The notes below the pieces were generated by a model, which was not told where the DNA came from, ran no database searches, and worked only from the letters and a program-made list of their open reading frames with translations. The position numbers and the translations under genes were made by a program. 64,000 nt of DNA from Blepharisma japonicum (taxonomy: Eukaryota; Ciliophora; Heterotrichea; Heterotrichida; Blepharismidae), in NCBI GenBank assembly GCA_949751835.1, contig CATKHK010000023.1:372001-436000 (forward strand), given 5' to 3'. Positions 43,841 to 53,423 of this stretch are shown here, piece after piece; position 1 is the stretch's first letter; each line of letters begins with the position of its first letter.

Positions 43841-46114
43841 ATGGATCTAATTAAAAATGAAGAACGGGTATCAGTTCTAATTCGACTCTTTGGAGATGAA
43901 ACAATTAATCAATACCAGCGCTGCGTTAGCACTATCAACCGTGACATAATTCAGCTCTCAGAAACTCCAGATTTCCAAGATTTCAATGATATTGAAGGCT
44001 TCATTCGCAAAGATAAGCTAGCCCACAGTCCTCAAAAAGGTGACCAGCTTCTATTTTCTGAGCAATTTTCACAAGAGCCTTCATCACCTCAAAGAAAGCA
44101 AAAAGAACTCCCTGAAATGCTCCAAAAGGAAAAATCCCAATTAATCAACGTTGACTATGTTTATTTAGAAAATGAGCCTGCTGAGCTTATAGTGCAAAAT
44201 TTAGCTTTGGATTTAAAAAAGCATAACTGCATTATCAGTGTAGGCAGAAGTGAAGCGCTAACTGTAAAAGGCGGGATGATAATTGGGCTACTTAAGAGGG
44301 CGTTTGATGAAGGATTTCAAGTACAGATATCGTGTGCTGTGATTGGAAATAAAGTTCAGCCACTGATAGAAGGGAATAAAGATATAAAGCGCTTTGAAGA
44401 AGGTGTAGGGATTTTTTATAGTCTTGATTATTTTAACCCAAGAAAATCTAAAGAGCCTTTAGTTGTGACTACAATTACTTTAGAAAAACAAGGAGAAAAA
44501 TCACTTTTACAGTTCGCTGACATTTCTCAATTTAATAAATCAGTCGAAAACCTCGGCCTCGTTTTAACAAACAGTGAAGAATTCACAGAAATCCCAGCTA
44601 AAGACAAACTAGTACAAGCACTGTCTAAATCAATATGTTCAGCTGGCAAAGTTGTGGTAATCGGCAATATCAACCCCACCATCCCTTATTATTCCCAAAC
44701 AAAAAACACTTTATCATTCCTCGACAACATTTACAAAAATCGCCATAAAAGTAAAACTCTTTATACGCAACTATTATTAAGGCAAATAGAAAGGCTGCAA
44801 AGAAACAATACAGCAGTGGCTAGAAATCATGAAGAATTAGGCACACAGATGAATATAATAAAAGAAGAAAAAAACAAAGCGGATGAAGACATAAAAATGT
44901 ACCAGTCAATGCTGTTAGATTTGCAGCAAAAACAAATGATGCCGAGAGATGAACAAGAAATAGTGAACTTAACACAACAATTAAACTCACTTAGAGAGAT
45001 GGATTTGATTAAAAAAACAGAAATTTATGAATTAAAACAAAAATGCCAAGATTTAGAAAAAATGCTTCAAGAAGAAAAAGAAAAAAATAGGGGATTTGAA
45101 AAAGAGCTGGAAATTGAAAAATATTATAGGGAAGAAAAAGATAGGAAATATGAAGATTTAAGCAAAAATGTTAATTTGATAAATAGCAGGTTACATGAAG
45201 CTGAAGCTATGGTTAAGGTCCAAAAAAGCTTTATTGAGTCTTTGCCCAGTCATATTACAGTCCCGAAAAATATCAATAGAGAAATGAATGATATAGCGAT
45301 TTCTCCTTTTAAAGATACAGATAATAAAGAAAATCAGATGAATTTGCAGGAGCAGCTTGCACAGGTGCAGAGTGAATTGGATTCTGCCAAAGTTGAGCTG
45401 AGGATTTCTAATGAAAAAATACAGCAGTTAGAAAAAGCTGAAAATCCTATAGAAAACAGTAAAGATATGGAATATTATAATTTAGTAAAAGGAGCATGAA
45501 GCTTTACAGAGGCAGTACAAAAAGAATTAATGGCAATAATTGAAAATTTGAGGACGTTGATGGATGTCAGAGTAAAAAATGCTGCTGCAAAAGAATACGC
45601 TTTAAGGCTGAGACTGCAAAAAGTTCACACAAATCATACAGAATTTCTTAAAGAGTATCAGCAGAAAATCAAAGATAAGGAGGAATTAACGAGCATGCAC
45701 TCAAGATTAGAAAAAGAGCATATAGAGCTGCAAGGAAAATATGACGCGTTGAAGGCTGAAATTAAAGATGAAGTACAAAAATTCAAAGTTGATGCCAAAG
45801 ATAAATTGAAAAACTATAAGGGTGAGCTACAAAGTTACAAAAAAGAAAATGAGGAATTAAAAGCAAAACTCCAAGAAAATGAAGCAGCGATTAAGCAGCT
45901 AAAGGAAAGAAATTCACATATCGTTGACGAAATGAAAGACTTAACACATAGATATGATAAATCAAAGAGCGATTTTATCAAGAATCTTAATATAGAAAAA
46001 GAAGAAATGAAGGAACAATTTAATAAAGAAAAGAAAAGATTTGAGGAAGAAATTGCTGCGCTTAAAATGCTCAGGGAGCCAATGGCGAATCCAAGGAGAA
46101 AAGCAAATGCTTAA
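43841..46114 (+). CDS. Kinesin-like protein with a degenerate, probably non-ATP-binding motor domain
   Basis: 757 residues with one UGA-Trp at 45497-45499. The N-terminal 320 residues follow the kinesin motor outline: ERVSVLIRLFGDE (strand 1), NVDYVYLENEPAELIVQNLA, NCIISVGRSEALTVKGG where GQTGSGKT belongs, KSLLQFADISQF at the switch-II position and VVIGNINPTIPYYSQTKNTLSFLDNI, the motor-domain end. The P-loop Lys and Ser/Thr are missing and switch I/II signatures are lost, so nucleotide hydrolysis is unlikely. Residues 325-750 form a long coiled coil. It is probably a structural relative of kinesins; the subfamily cannot be assigned. Confidence 0.85.
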
Positions 46115-46992
46115 TGTTAATGAAAATTATTGCGCAATGTTAAATTCATTTAATTTATCCTTAATAGCTTCTTTGTTTACTTCTTTTTTTAAGTCGATTT
46201 ATTTAATGCAATTTTAAAGCATTTTTAGGATAATTGTGCGCTTTTCAAAGATAAATCAAAGGTAAATATATAATCGCATTCCTTAAGAACTTTATCAATA
46301 CTAGCAAGTCTAGAAAAAGAATTTCTATTAAGAATCAAAAGTGAGTCTAAGGTTGCAATCTCATTCACTATTTTATTGATTCATATAAATAGAGTCTATG
46401 CCTCCTATTGGCGAATTGTTTTATCCTAGGCTTAATTTTCTTTTGTGACAAGTGTTTCGGGCCAAATTAGAATTTTTCAATTTTAAAAGGATTGGATGGA
46501 GATTGGCTGCATAAACTATAGCTACCCTTAGAGAAGTGATCAAATAGACATTTTGACATTTTAGAAATGTCAGTGTGAATTATCTGTAATAGAGATCTAA
46601 ACTCCTAAAATTAAGACCTCTATTAAAAACAATTATTATCTCATGCTTATAGTTGCAAAAAATGGACATCATGGCTTAAAATTTCTTTTAATTTTTATAG
46701 TAAGCTAATTTAAATCATAAAACTGCCTTTATATTTCTGTTGTTTAAAAGTGGTTAAATAAAGAAAATTAATTAAATTAACTTATAAACTAAAAAATACT
46801 TATTAGGATGATTAATTTAAATGTTAAGGTGGCAAAATTATCCAAGGGCGCAAAATTATCCAAGTGCGTAAAATCTACTTCACTGATGCTGATGCACAGC
46901 ATGGTGGCCATTCTACCTCACTTTTAGACGAAAGAAATTACCCTGAGAAGTGTGGCAGTTCTTCATGAAATTGCAAGGAGCTTTTCTATAAT
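46115..46992. other. Intergenic spacer, 878 bp, with tandem repeat and coding-like tail
   Basis: AT-rich for most of its length. The end holds an 18-bp tandem repeat (46829-46874) and a + strand frame open from 46828 to 47004 that reads protein-like but lacks an ATG; it overlaps the 3' end of the BRCT gene by 12 bp. Confidence 0.5.
46829..46874 (+). repeat. 18-bp tandem repeat, 2.5 copies
   Basis: Units GTGGCAAAATTATCCAAG and GGCGCAAAATTATCCAAG, then a partial TGCGTAAAAT. In one + frame this reads as repeated KIIQ(G/V)R. Function unknown. Confidence 0.75.
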
Positions 46993-47460
46993 CTAATTAA
47001 ATAAGTAGATAGGTGCATAGATCTTAATAAGAATATTTTTATATGAATTTAAAGAATATCAGATATATTCAGAATTTTTTGATATATTTAACAAATAATT
47101 AGATACATCTCTCTTTGTCCTAGTTTCTATACAGTCATAAAGCCATTGAATAGAGACTATGAATCCTCCATTTCTTCTTATTTGAAGCATTAAATCTTCA
47201 TCAGACCCATCTGAAATGAGATAGTTCACATCATCTGTATAATACTCGATACAGCATGCTCCAGAAACTTCACATAATTCTTGAGCTATTAGTTTAGTAA
47301 CTTCATCTTCTAATTGGCAAATAATAACACAACCATTCAATAGATCTTTGTAGCTATTTGTAGGGATTTTTGCTTTGGGAGGTGAATTGACAGAAATTAA
47401 AGATCTAAGCCTCTCTTGTTGAGTTTGTTGCTCAAATGTTAAATGAGTTTGGCGATACAT
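46993..47460 (-). CDS. BRCT-domain protein
   Basis: 155 residues with one UGA-Trp at 47059-47061; the stop is TAG at 46993-46995. Residues 40-118 form a single BRCT domain: LLNGCVIICQ, then the VNYLISDGSDE strand-loop and VSIQWLYDCIETRT with the hallmark Trp-x3-Cys helix. BRCT domains bind phosphopeptides in DNA damage and cell-cycle proteins. The N-terminal 35 residues are polar and disordered. Short BRCT-only proteins could act as adaptors. Role otherwise unknown. Confidence 0.85.
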
Positions 47461-47963
47461 TTTCCATTCAATATTTTATTAAGGATAAAAAAATGTAAAT
47501 ATTTTTAAGTAAAATTTTTAGATACTAGACCTCTTTCTCTCTCCAATAAAAAATTTATGTCCTTAATGCAATATACCCTAATATTTTATTGATTTAAAAA
47601 ATTATTCGGGCATTGATGGAGTCCTTAGAAGTAAAATATCACTAGAAAAATATCCATTTTTAAAAGAAATTTTATTTAAATGATAAAAATGAACAATCGA
47701 ATTGGCGACGAGAAGCCACTATCTATCTCATAAAAATTAGTTCAAAATTAAATTTAAGAAAATTATCCTTAATAATAAACGCAATAGTCAGAAGATGTTT
47801 CACCTTGATATTGGATAGCCAGGTCTTTTTTGATATCATGAATACTATCTTTAAGTAGTCATTTCAAATAGTCTACAAAGGAAAGCCACTTATATAAAAA
47901 TCTAAAAATTAATTCATTTAACTTCAAAACTTAACAAATAGTTATCTCTATTAGTAGGGATGC
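47461..47963. other. Intergenic spacer, 503 bp
   Basis: AT-rich, many stops, no recognised RNA or repeat. It lies between the 5' end of the BRCT gene and the stop of the CDK-inhibitor gene. Confidence 0.5.
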
Positions 47964-48230
47964 TTAGTTGTGGTAAGTGGCTATACCAAATACACCGCCA
48001 TCTTCTATTTCGACAAAACAATTTCTTCTTCTTCTTAGTTTCTCTCCTCCGAGTAGAATCCCTTCATGGTCGGTCGTCCATGAAAATCTTCTCCCTTCGC
48101 TTTTCGGTAAATCTAGTAAAAAATCAAAATTATACTGATTTGACTTCGCAGCTGCACTTTCTCTGAGCTCTCTTTTCATTTCTGCAATTATCTCGTCAAT
48201 TGATGGAATATCTACTAGTAGGGGTAACAT
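47964..48230 (-). CDS. CDI-domain cyclin-dependent kinase inhibitor (p27Kip1/KRP-like)
   Basis: A small 88-residue protein from ATG 48228-48230 to TAA. Residues 13-51 match the CDI (p21/p27/KRP) domain: an amphipathic linker helix ELRESAAAKS, then YNFDFLLDLPKSEGRRFSW. The NFDF, P, EG, a basic residue and F/Y-x-W pattern is what p27 uses to bind the CDK N-lobe and what plant KRPs carry as YNFDxxxDxPLEGRYEW. The cyclin-binding RxLF motif is not obvious before it; a C-terminal basic cluster GEKLRRRRNC could aid nuclear import. Expected role: inhibition of a cyclin-CDK complex. Animal and plant inhibitors are usually 160-260 residues, so this is minimal. Confidence 0.82.
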   Translation of the reverse strand: MLPLLVDIPSIDEIIAEMKRELRESAAAKSNQYNFDFLLDLPKSEGRRFSWTTDHEGILLGGEKLRRRRNCFVEIEDGGVFGIATYHN

Positions 48231-48570
48231 ATTTGTAAATTATTTTCGCGGTTATTTTGAATATGGAAAATTAAGTATTTTTATGGAAAACGCATATTTT
48301 AGTTGATAACGTCACGAAATAGATAAAATGGGAAGAGTTATGGTATATTGAAAAAAATAACTTAAAAGAAATTTAAAAAGTCTAACTCCTTCTTTTTAAT
48401 TGATGACGTCGATAGGGGTTAATTGAAATATAATTATTGGGTTTATAATTTTTACAATAAGCATTTGATTATCAAAATTTACCATAAGTCTTAATAGAAA
48501 AAATATCCATCTGTCCCCACGTCCAGCTTTTTTGATACTTAATAATTCCGACTAGGAAATTTATAATTAA
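48231..48570. promoter_or_regulatory. Shared divergent promoter with CRE-like and E2F-like motifs
   Basis: This 340-bp spacer separates the CDK-inhibitor and RBR start codons. It contains two copies of TTGATrACGTC (48303-48313 and 48400-48410), each seven of eight matches to the CRE site TGACGTCA, and TTTCGCGG (48244-48251), one mismatch from an E2F-like site, 13 bp upstream of the inhibitor ATG. These are matches by eye in AT-rich DNA; function is inferred. Confidence 0.4.
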
Positions 48571-49554
48571 ATGGAATCTTGTTTAGTCTGCTACATAGAA
48601 CACCCTCAGACTGATTTTATTTCCTTATCTTGTGGCTGTCGTTTCTGCAAAGACGTAGTACGAGGTTGGGTGACATCACAGCTTATGAAATATTACGTCG
48701 AGGACTTTTTTATATTATGCCCAAAAGGCGAGCGTGGGCATTATATGAACGAAGAGGACATCAAGATTTGCCTTTCCGATGAAGAATACACTAAATATCA
48801 ATTTATTTTGCTTAAAAGAAGCTTGATTCATGACGAAGAATACAAAATTTGCTCCTCAAAAGAATGCAACGCTATAGGTTGAATTGACAGAAATACGTCA
48901 TGCACTAAGGCTTTGGTATGTAATGTATGTAAAAATGCATGAATTGATCCATATTTACGACCATGGACATATCGATCTTATGACACAATAAAAGCAGTTT
49001 ATTCAGGCGAAATTGAGCTATGAAGTTTACTATGAAAAGAACTGTGGACAAAATTATGCCCAATGTGTGGTTTTCCAATAGAAAAAGCTGGGGGTTGTCC
49101 TCATATAATTTGCCAGAACTGCAATCATGAATTTTGCTGAAATTGCTTGGGGGATTATAATAGGCATAATTATGGGAAATGTGAGTATCGGTTTGCATAT
49201 AGAGGGATTTATTGGACGTGGATTATAGTGTTTTTGATACTAAAAATATTTTATTCATCAGAAGTATATTGTCATATTTTTGATTATTTAGTAAGTCAGC
49301 TAGAAATTTTCTTTATTTCAGCGATAATGATTGCATCTTGTGTGGGGACTCTTTTGCTTGCTTGGTATTTCTATGTGTCTAATCATAGAATTAAATATGT
49401 AGTAGTGGTATTGCTGCCTTTGGCGTTGGTGTCAGATTATATGGTATTTTCTTATCTTTCACAGTTAGATGAGATTGATCGAGTAATGTGACTGCTTACA
49501 GGGTTTGGTGCTTGTGGGGTTTCGATTTATGGAGGCTGGAAATTATTGTATTAA
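48571..49554 (+). CDS. RING-between-RING (RBR) E3 ubiquitin ligase with C-terminal membrane segments
   Basis: 327 residues with UGA-Trp at 48880-48882, 48940, 49021, 49033, 49138-49140 and 49489-49491. A RING1-like start is [10 protein letters not shown]...LSCGCRFC. A short in-between region follows ([21 protein letters not shown]). RING2 reads [31 protein letters not shown]; the Cys of GGCPHI is the expected catalytic thioester Cys, so a HECT-RING hybrid mechanism is likely. Four hydrophobic helices at about 208-327 anchor it in a membrane. The invariant Trp of FCWNC is UGA, which gives good support for the code. Confidence 0.9.
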
Positions 49555-49693
49555 ATAATTATTTCGATACAGCATTTTATATGAAGTTTCTAATGGGAGA
49601 GGGTTTTAATATTTTTTGGTCATAAATAATTTTGATTAAATATTCAATAAACTATTAGAGTTGGTAAATCTAGCACAATAATTAAGTAGTCTA

Positions 49694-51277
49694 CTAAGGA
49701 ATTGTGCAAAATCTCAGTAAAGAGGTATCGCCTTCTATAAATGAGTCCTTGCTGCCTCCTACATATATCACTGTCTGTCCTTCCAACGCCAAATGATGCT
49801 CCTTCGCAATATGCAATGCATTTTCCACTAAATGCCCTTCTTCAAGGTTATTATTACTCAAAAGAACTGGATAAACCCCTCTTACAATCCTCAAAAACCT
49901 CAAAGTCTTCAAGCAATCAGTGATCCCTAACACCATGCAAGCTGGCTTATACCTTACAATTTTCTGTGCTGTTTTTCCAGTCTTCGTTATACAAATGATT
50001 AAAGAAGCCATAGTGCTGGATACTGATCTGACTGCAGAATAACATACATTTTCAGCAATACCCATAGGCAAAGTTAAGTCTCTGAAAATCAATTCTTGTT
50101 CTTCTTCATAGTGAATGTGGCCTTCTGATTCTAAAATGATGGATTCTAGGGATTTTACAGCCAAAAGAGGGTTTCTACCATATGCTGTTTCACCTGTTAG
50201 TAAAATTCCGTCAACTCCGTCAAAAACCATATTTGTAACGTCGGTGACTTCGGATCTGGAGGGTTTTGTGCGGTTTACCATGGATTCGAGGACTTGTGTG
50301 GAGAGCATAACTGGTTTTCCTTTGTCGTTACATTTTTTGATAATTGATTTTTGGAGCCGACAAGCATTAGAAAGCCCAGTTTCGACGCCTAAAATCCCTC
50401 TGCCAATAGAAGCTCCATCAGATAAATCGATAAAATTATCAAGATAGCTTACGCTTTCTTTTGTTTGGATCCCTACAAACCTTTTTGTCTTATTAGGAAT
50501 CCTTATACTTCATAGGCTTTCTAAGTCATCTTCTCCTCTAACCTGTTTATACACAATGATATCAATATCAGCTTGCCCAGCCCATTCTAGAAGTCTTATA
50601 TCTTCCATGTCATTTGTGAGGTCGGGGTCTAAAATATTTGTGTTTGAAAAATTCACAGGGATTTGGTCATCAATTACACATCTATTTTCTACCTTACAAA
50701 ACACTACCTTTGAATTTTTCGCTGATTTAGGTTTTGATCGTTGATACCTATGAAAACTTGCTGAGTTATGTCTTGGACCTATTGCAGAATGTGCAGCAGG
50801 CTGATTTGACCCTTCCTTATACGAAGTATCTGGTGACTGCGATCTTGACATACAAACCCCTACATTGAGCACAGTTAAAACTATTTTTCCAAACTCCAGT
50901 AGCAGCTTATCCCCTGGGTGGACAAGATTAGGGAATTCTCTGTTATTGCATACAGCTACGTTTAAATCATCAGCTAAAGCAGCATCATTAACGATTTTCA
51001 GGACATCTCCTACATTTAAAACAATAGGAACTTTCGGATCTACACTTCCTATTCTGATGTCGCTTTCCCTTAAGCTTAAAATAACACATACTTCTCGCTT
51101 GGCTTCGATTTCAGCTTCTCGGAGATTTCTCATGATGATATCTTTGTCTTCAGGTCTGATAAACCGTGTGCTTATTCGGATCCCATCGACACCAGCTTTT
51201 ATTAGCTCACATAAGCAGTCTTTGGAGGAAGAAGCTTTACCGATAGTCATAATCATTTTTGTTTTCCTGGTTTCCAT
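49694..51277 (-). CDS. Pyruvate kinase-like protein lacking catalytic residues
   Basis: 527 residues, UGA-Trp at 50510-50512. The N-terminal RKTKMIMTIGKASSS strand, the LLTGETAYGRNPLLAVKSL helix and CNDKGKPVMLSTQVLESMVN are pyruvate kinase hallmarks, and the C-terminal allosteric domain (AQKIVRYKPACMVLGITD) is present. The active site is not: RISTRF replaces RMNFSHG (Asn75 and Ser77 lost), GIQT (269-272) replaces KIEN (catalytic Lys270 and Glu272-type Mg2+ ligand lost), and GRGILGVE replaces ARGDLGIE (Asp296-type Mg2+ ligand becomes Ile295). The B domain carries a 50-residue Ser/Lys/Asn-rich insert. Therefore it is probably a pseudoenzyme. True pyruvate kinase should exist elsewhere in the genome. 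Confidence 0.9.
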
Positions 51278-51370
51278 TTATAAAAGGCTTTTTTAGTATC
51301 TGCTTAGCTAAACTTTTATTATACTAAAATAATTTTAAGAATATAAAGGTGCATAAAAAAGATTGATATA

Positions 51371-52123
51371 ATGTCCATAACCAACAGTAATGAATTGTCT
51401 ATTGACAAGTCCAATGAAAGGCCTAAAACAGTTGGAATTCACCTGAATAATCAGCAGCCGTCAACAGCCACTCGCTCAGCTTTTTCTAAATCTCTAATGG
51501 CTGGCCTCCCCAACAGTCGATCTTTGGTGCGTGTTCCTTCTCGTGAAGAAATTAATCAATTTACCGGAACTTTTATATCAAGTAAAAAAAGGTCAACTGA
51601 GACGAATTTTTATTCAACTTTTTCTTCAGAATCTCAGAGACTTTATAAGCTCCCAAGACTAGCTTTAATTAAAGCTTTAAAAGGTCTTAATACAGGCTCT
51701 AATTGATTTGAAGATAACGAAGATTTAAATTTGCTTGATACCAGAGGGTCGACTAGATTTTCAGCCAAGCCGGGCACAGCTGGGCAAACATGAAATAATA
51801 TCTTTCCTACACGAAGCGTTCCATTTCAAAAATTCCCTGAAACTCACAGTGAACGCTTTTCTCTCATAAACCCTCGCCAAGACTCTGAGCTTGCTAACTA
51901 CGTCGTGAACTCTACAAATGCTTTTCGCACTGAATGATCCAAACGTCGAGAACTAAAAGACAGAAAATTTTTCCCTGAGCTTCACCCTGAATTCGTTGGC
52001 TTTTCCAAAGAGCACGGCCTGAAGCGTGACAGAATTGTAATCTATAGAGAAGAAATGATGAAGGTCAAAAACATGATGAACGAGGCATGGACTAAGAAAA
52101 AAGGCCCAGGAGCCAAGGTATAA
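51371..52123 (+). CDS. Hypothetical protein
   Basis: 250 residues with UGA-Trp at 51704-51706 and others (near 51791 and 51935). The N-terminal 90 residues are Ser/Thr-rich and basic, the C-terminal part charged and helical (TEWSKRRELKDRKFFPELHPEFVGFSKEH). No family recognised. It ends 14 bp before the thiolase ATG on the same strand. Confidence 0.78.
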
Positions 52124-52137
52124 TTAAATAAATAAAT

Positions 52138-53337
52138 ATGCATAGACTTTCACTTATCAGCAATCATTTATCTCAACAGCCTGAAGTCTGTATAGTTGCA
52201 GCTGGAAGATCGCCATTAGGATCATATAAAGGTGACCTATCAGCTTATTCTGCTACTGATTTAGCAGCTTACACCCTTAAAGAAACCTTGAAAAAGTTCC
52301 ATATAAATCCAAGACTAGTCCAAGAGCTTTATCTAGGAAATGTGTATCCAGCTGGTCTTGGCCAATCCCCAGCTAAACAAGTTGCTATTAAAGCTGGACT
52401 TTCTGAGTCTTGCATATGCACAAATGTCAATAAAGTATGCAGCAGCGGGATGTTTGCAATTAGTTCTGCTGTAATGACGATAAGGCAAGGCTTAGAAGAC
52501 GTCATTGTGGCTGGTGGAGTTGATATTATGTCAAATGTACCTTATTATCAACAAAGGGGAAGCTTAAATAGAGGAGATTCTGTACTTGTTGATGGGCTAC
52601 TTAGAGATGGATTAATGGATGCAAGATATAACATTCATATGGGAGAATGCGCAGAAATATGTGCAGAAAAATATAATGTTACAAGAGAAGAAATGGATAA
52701 TTTTTCTAAAAATACTCATGAAAAAGCTAGAAAGGCTTGGGAAACTGGAAAATTCAATGGCGAAGTTATCCCTGTGCCAAATCTAAAGAAAAAAGGTAGC
52801 TTTATAGAAAAAGATGCATTAAAGCAAGGTGAGCTAAATTTCAGAAAACTAAGACCTGCATTTAGAAAGGAGAACGGAAAAGTTACAGCAGGGAATGCTT
52901 CATCATTAAGTGACGGAGCTGCTATGGTCGTTCTATGTTCAAGAGCAAAAGCACAAGAAATGGGGTGGGAAGTATTAGGAACTATTATGAGTTTTGCCCA
53001 CGCAGAGCAAAATAACATAGAATTTACAACCTCGCCAAATTTAGCTGTTAGAAAAGCTGTCGAAAAAGCTGGGTTGGAATTAGGTAATATAGATCTTTTT
53101 GAGCTAAATGAAGCATTTGCAGTTGTTGGGATTGTTAATACAAGATTGCTTGGGATTGAAGAAGCAAAAGTGAATGTTTATGGAGGGGCTGTTGCGCTTG
53201 GGCACCCTCTCGGATGCTCTGGGGCAAGAATTGTGGTGACTTTATTATCAGCCCTGAGACAAGAAGGGAAGAGAATAGGAGTTGCTGGGATATGTAACGG
53301 TGGTGGAGGAGCAACTGCATTGGTATTAAAAGTTTAA
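52138..53337 (+). CDS. ACAT1: Acetyl-CoA acetyltransferase (thiolase)
   Basis: A complete 399-residue biosynthetic-type thiolase that condenses two acetyl-CoA or cleaves acetoacetyl-CoA. Residues 1-14 (MHRLSLISNHLSQQ) could be a short mitochondrial targeting peptide. Catalytic Cys101 is in VNKVCSSGMFA, LFELNEAFAVV carries the conserved Asn/Glu loop, His356 is in VALGHPLGCSGARI, and Cys386 in GICNGGGGAT is the general acid/base. Length and motif spacing match ACAT1 and bacterial homologues. No UGA; all Trp are TGG, as expected for a well-expressed metabolic gene. Its leader can be at most 14 bp before reaching the upstream stop codon. Confidence 0.96.
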   Translation: MHRLSLISNHLSQQPEVCIVAAGRSPLGSYKGDLSAYSATDLAAYTLKETLKKFHINPRLVQELYLGNVYPAGLGQSPAKQVAIKAGLSESCICTNVNKVCSSGMFAISSAVMTIRQGLEDVIVAGGVDIMSNVPYYQQRGSLNRGDSVLVDGLLRDGLMDARYNIHMGECAEICAEKYNVTREEMDNFSKNTHEKARKAWETGKFNGEVIPVPNLKKKGSFIEKDALKQGELNFRKLRPAFRKENGKVTAGNASSLSDGAAMVVLCSRAKAQEMGWEVLGTIMSFAHAEQNNIEFTTSPNLAVRKAVEKAGLELGNIDLFELNEAFAVVGIVNTRLLGIEEAKVNVYGGAVALGHPLGCSGARIVVTLLSALRQEGKRIGVAGICNGGGGATALVLKV

Positions 53338-53423
53338 TTATTTTTATAATAAATTTAGCTTTATCTAGTCTATTTTTGAAACCTTTACATTACTTAACTA
53401 ATAAAAATTGTTGTGCTGTACAA

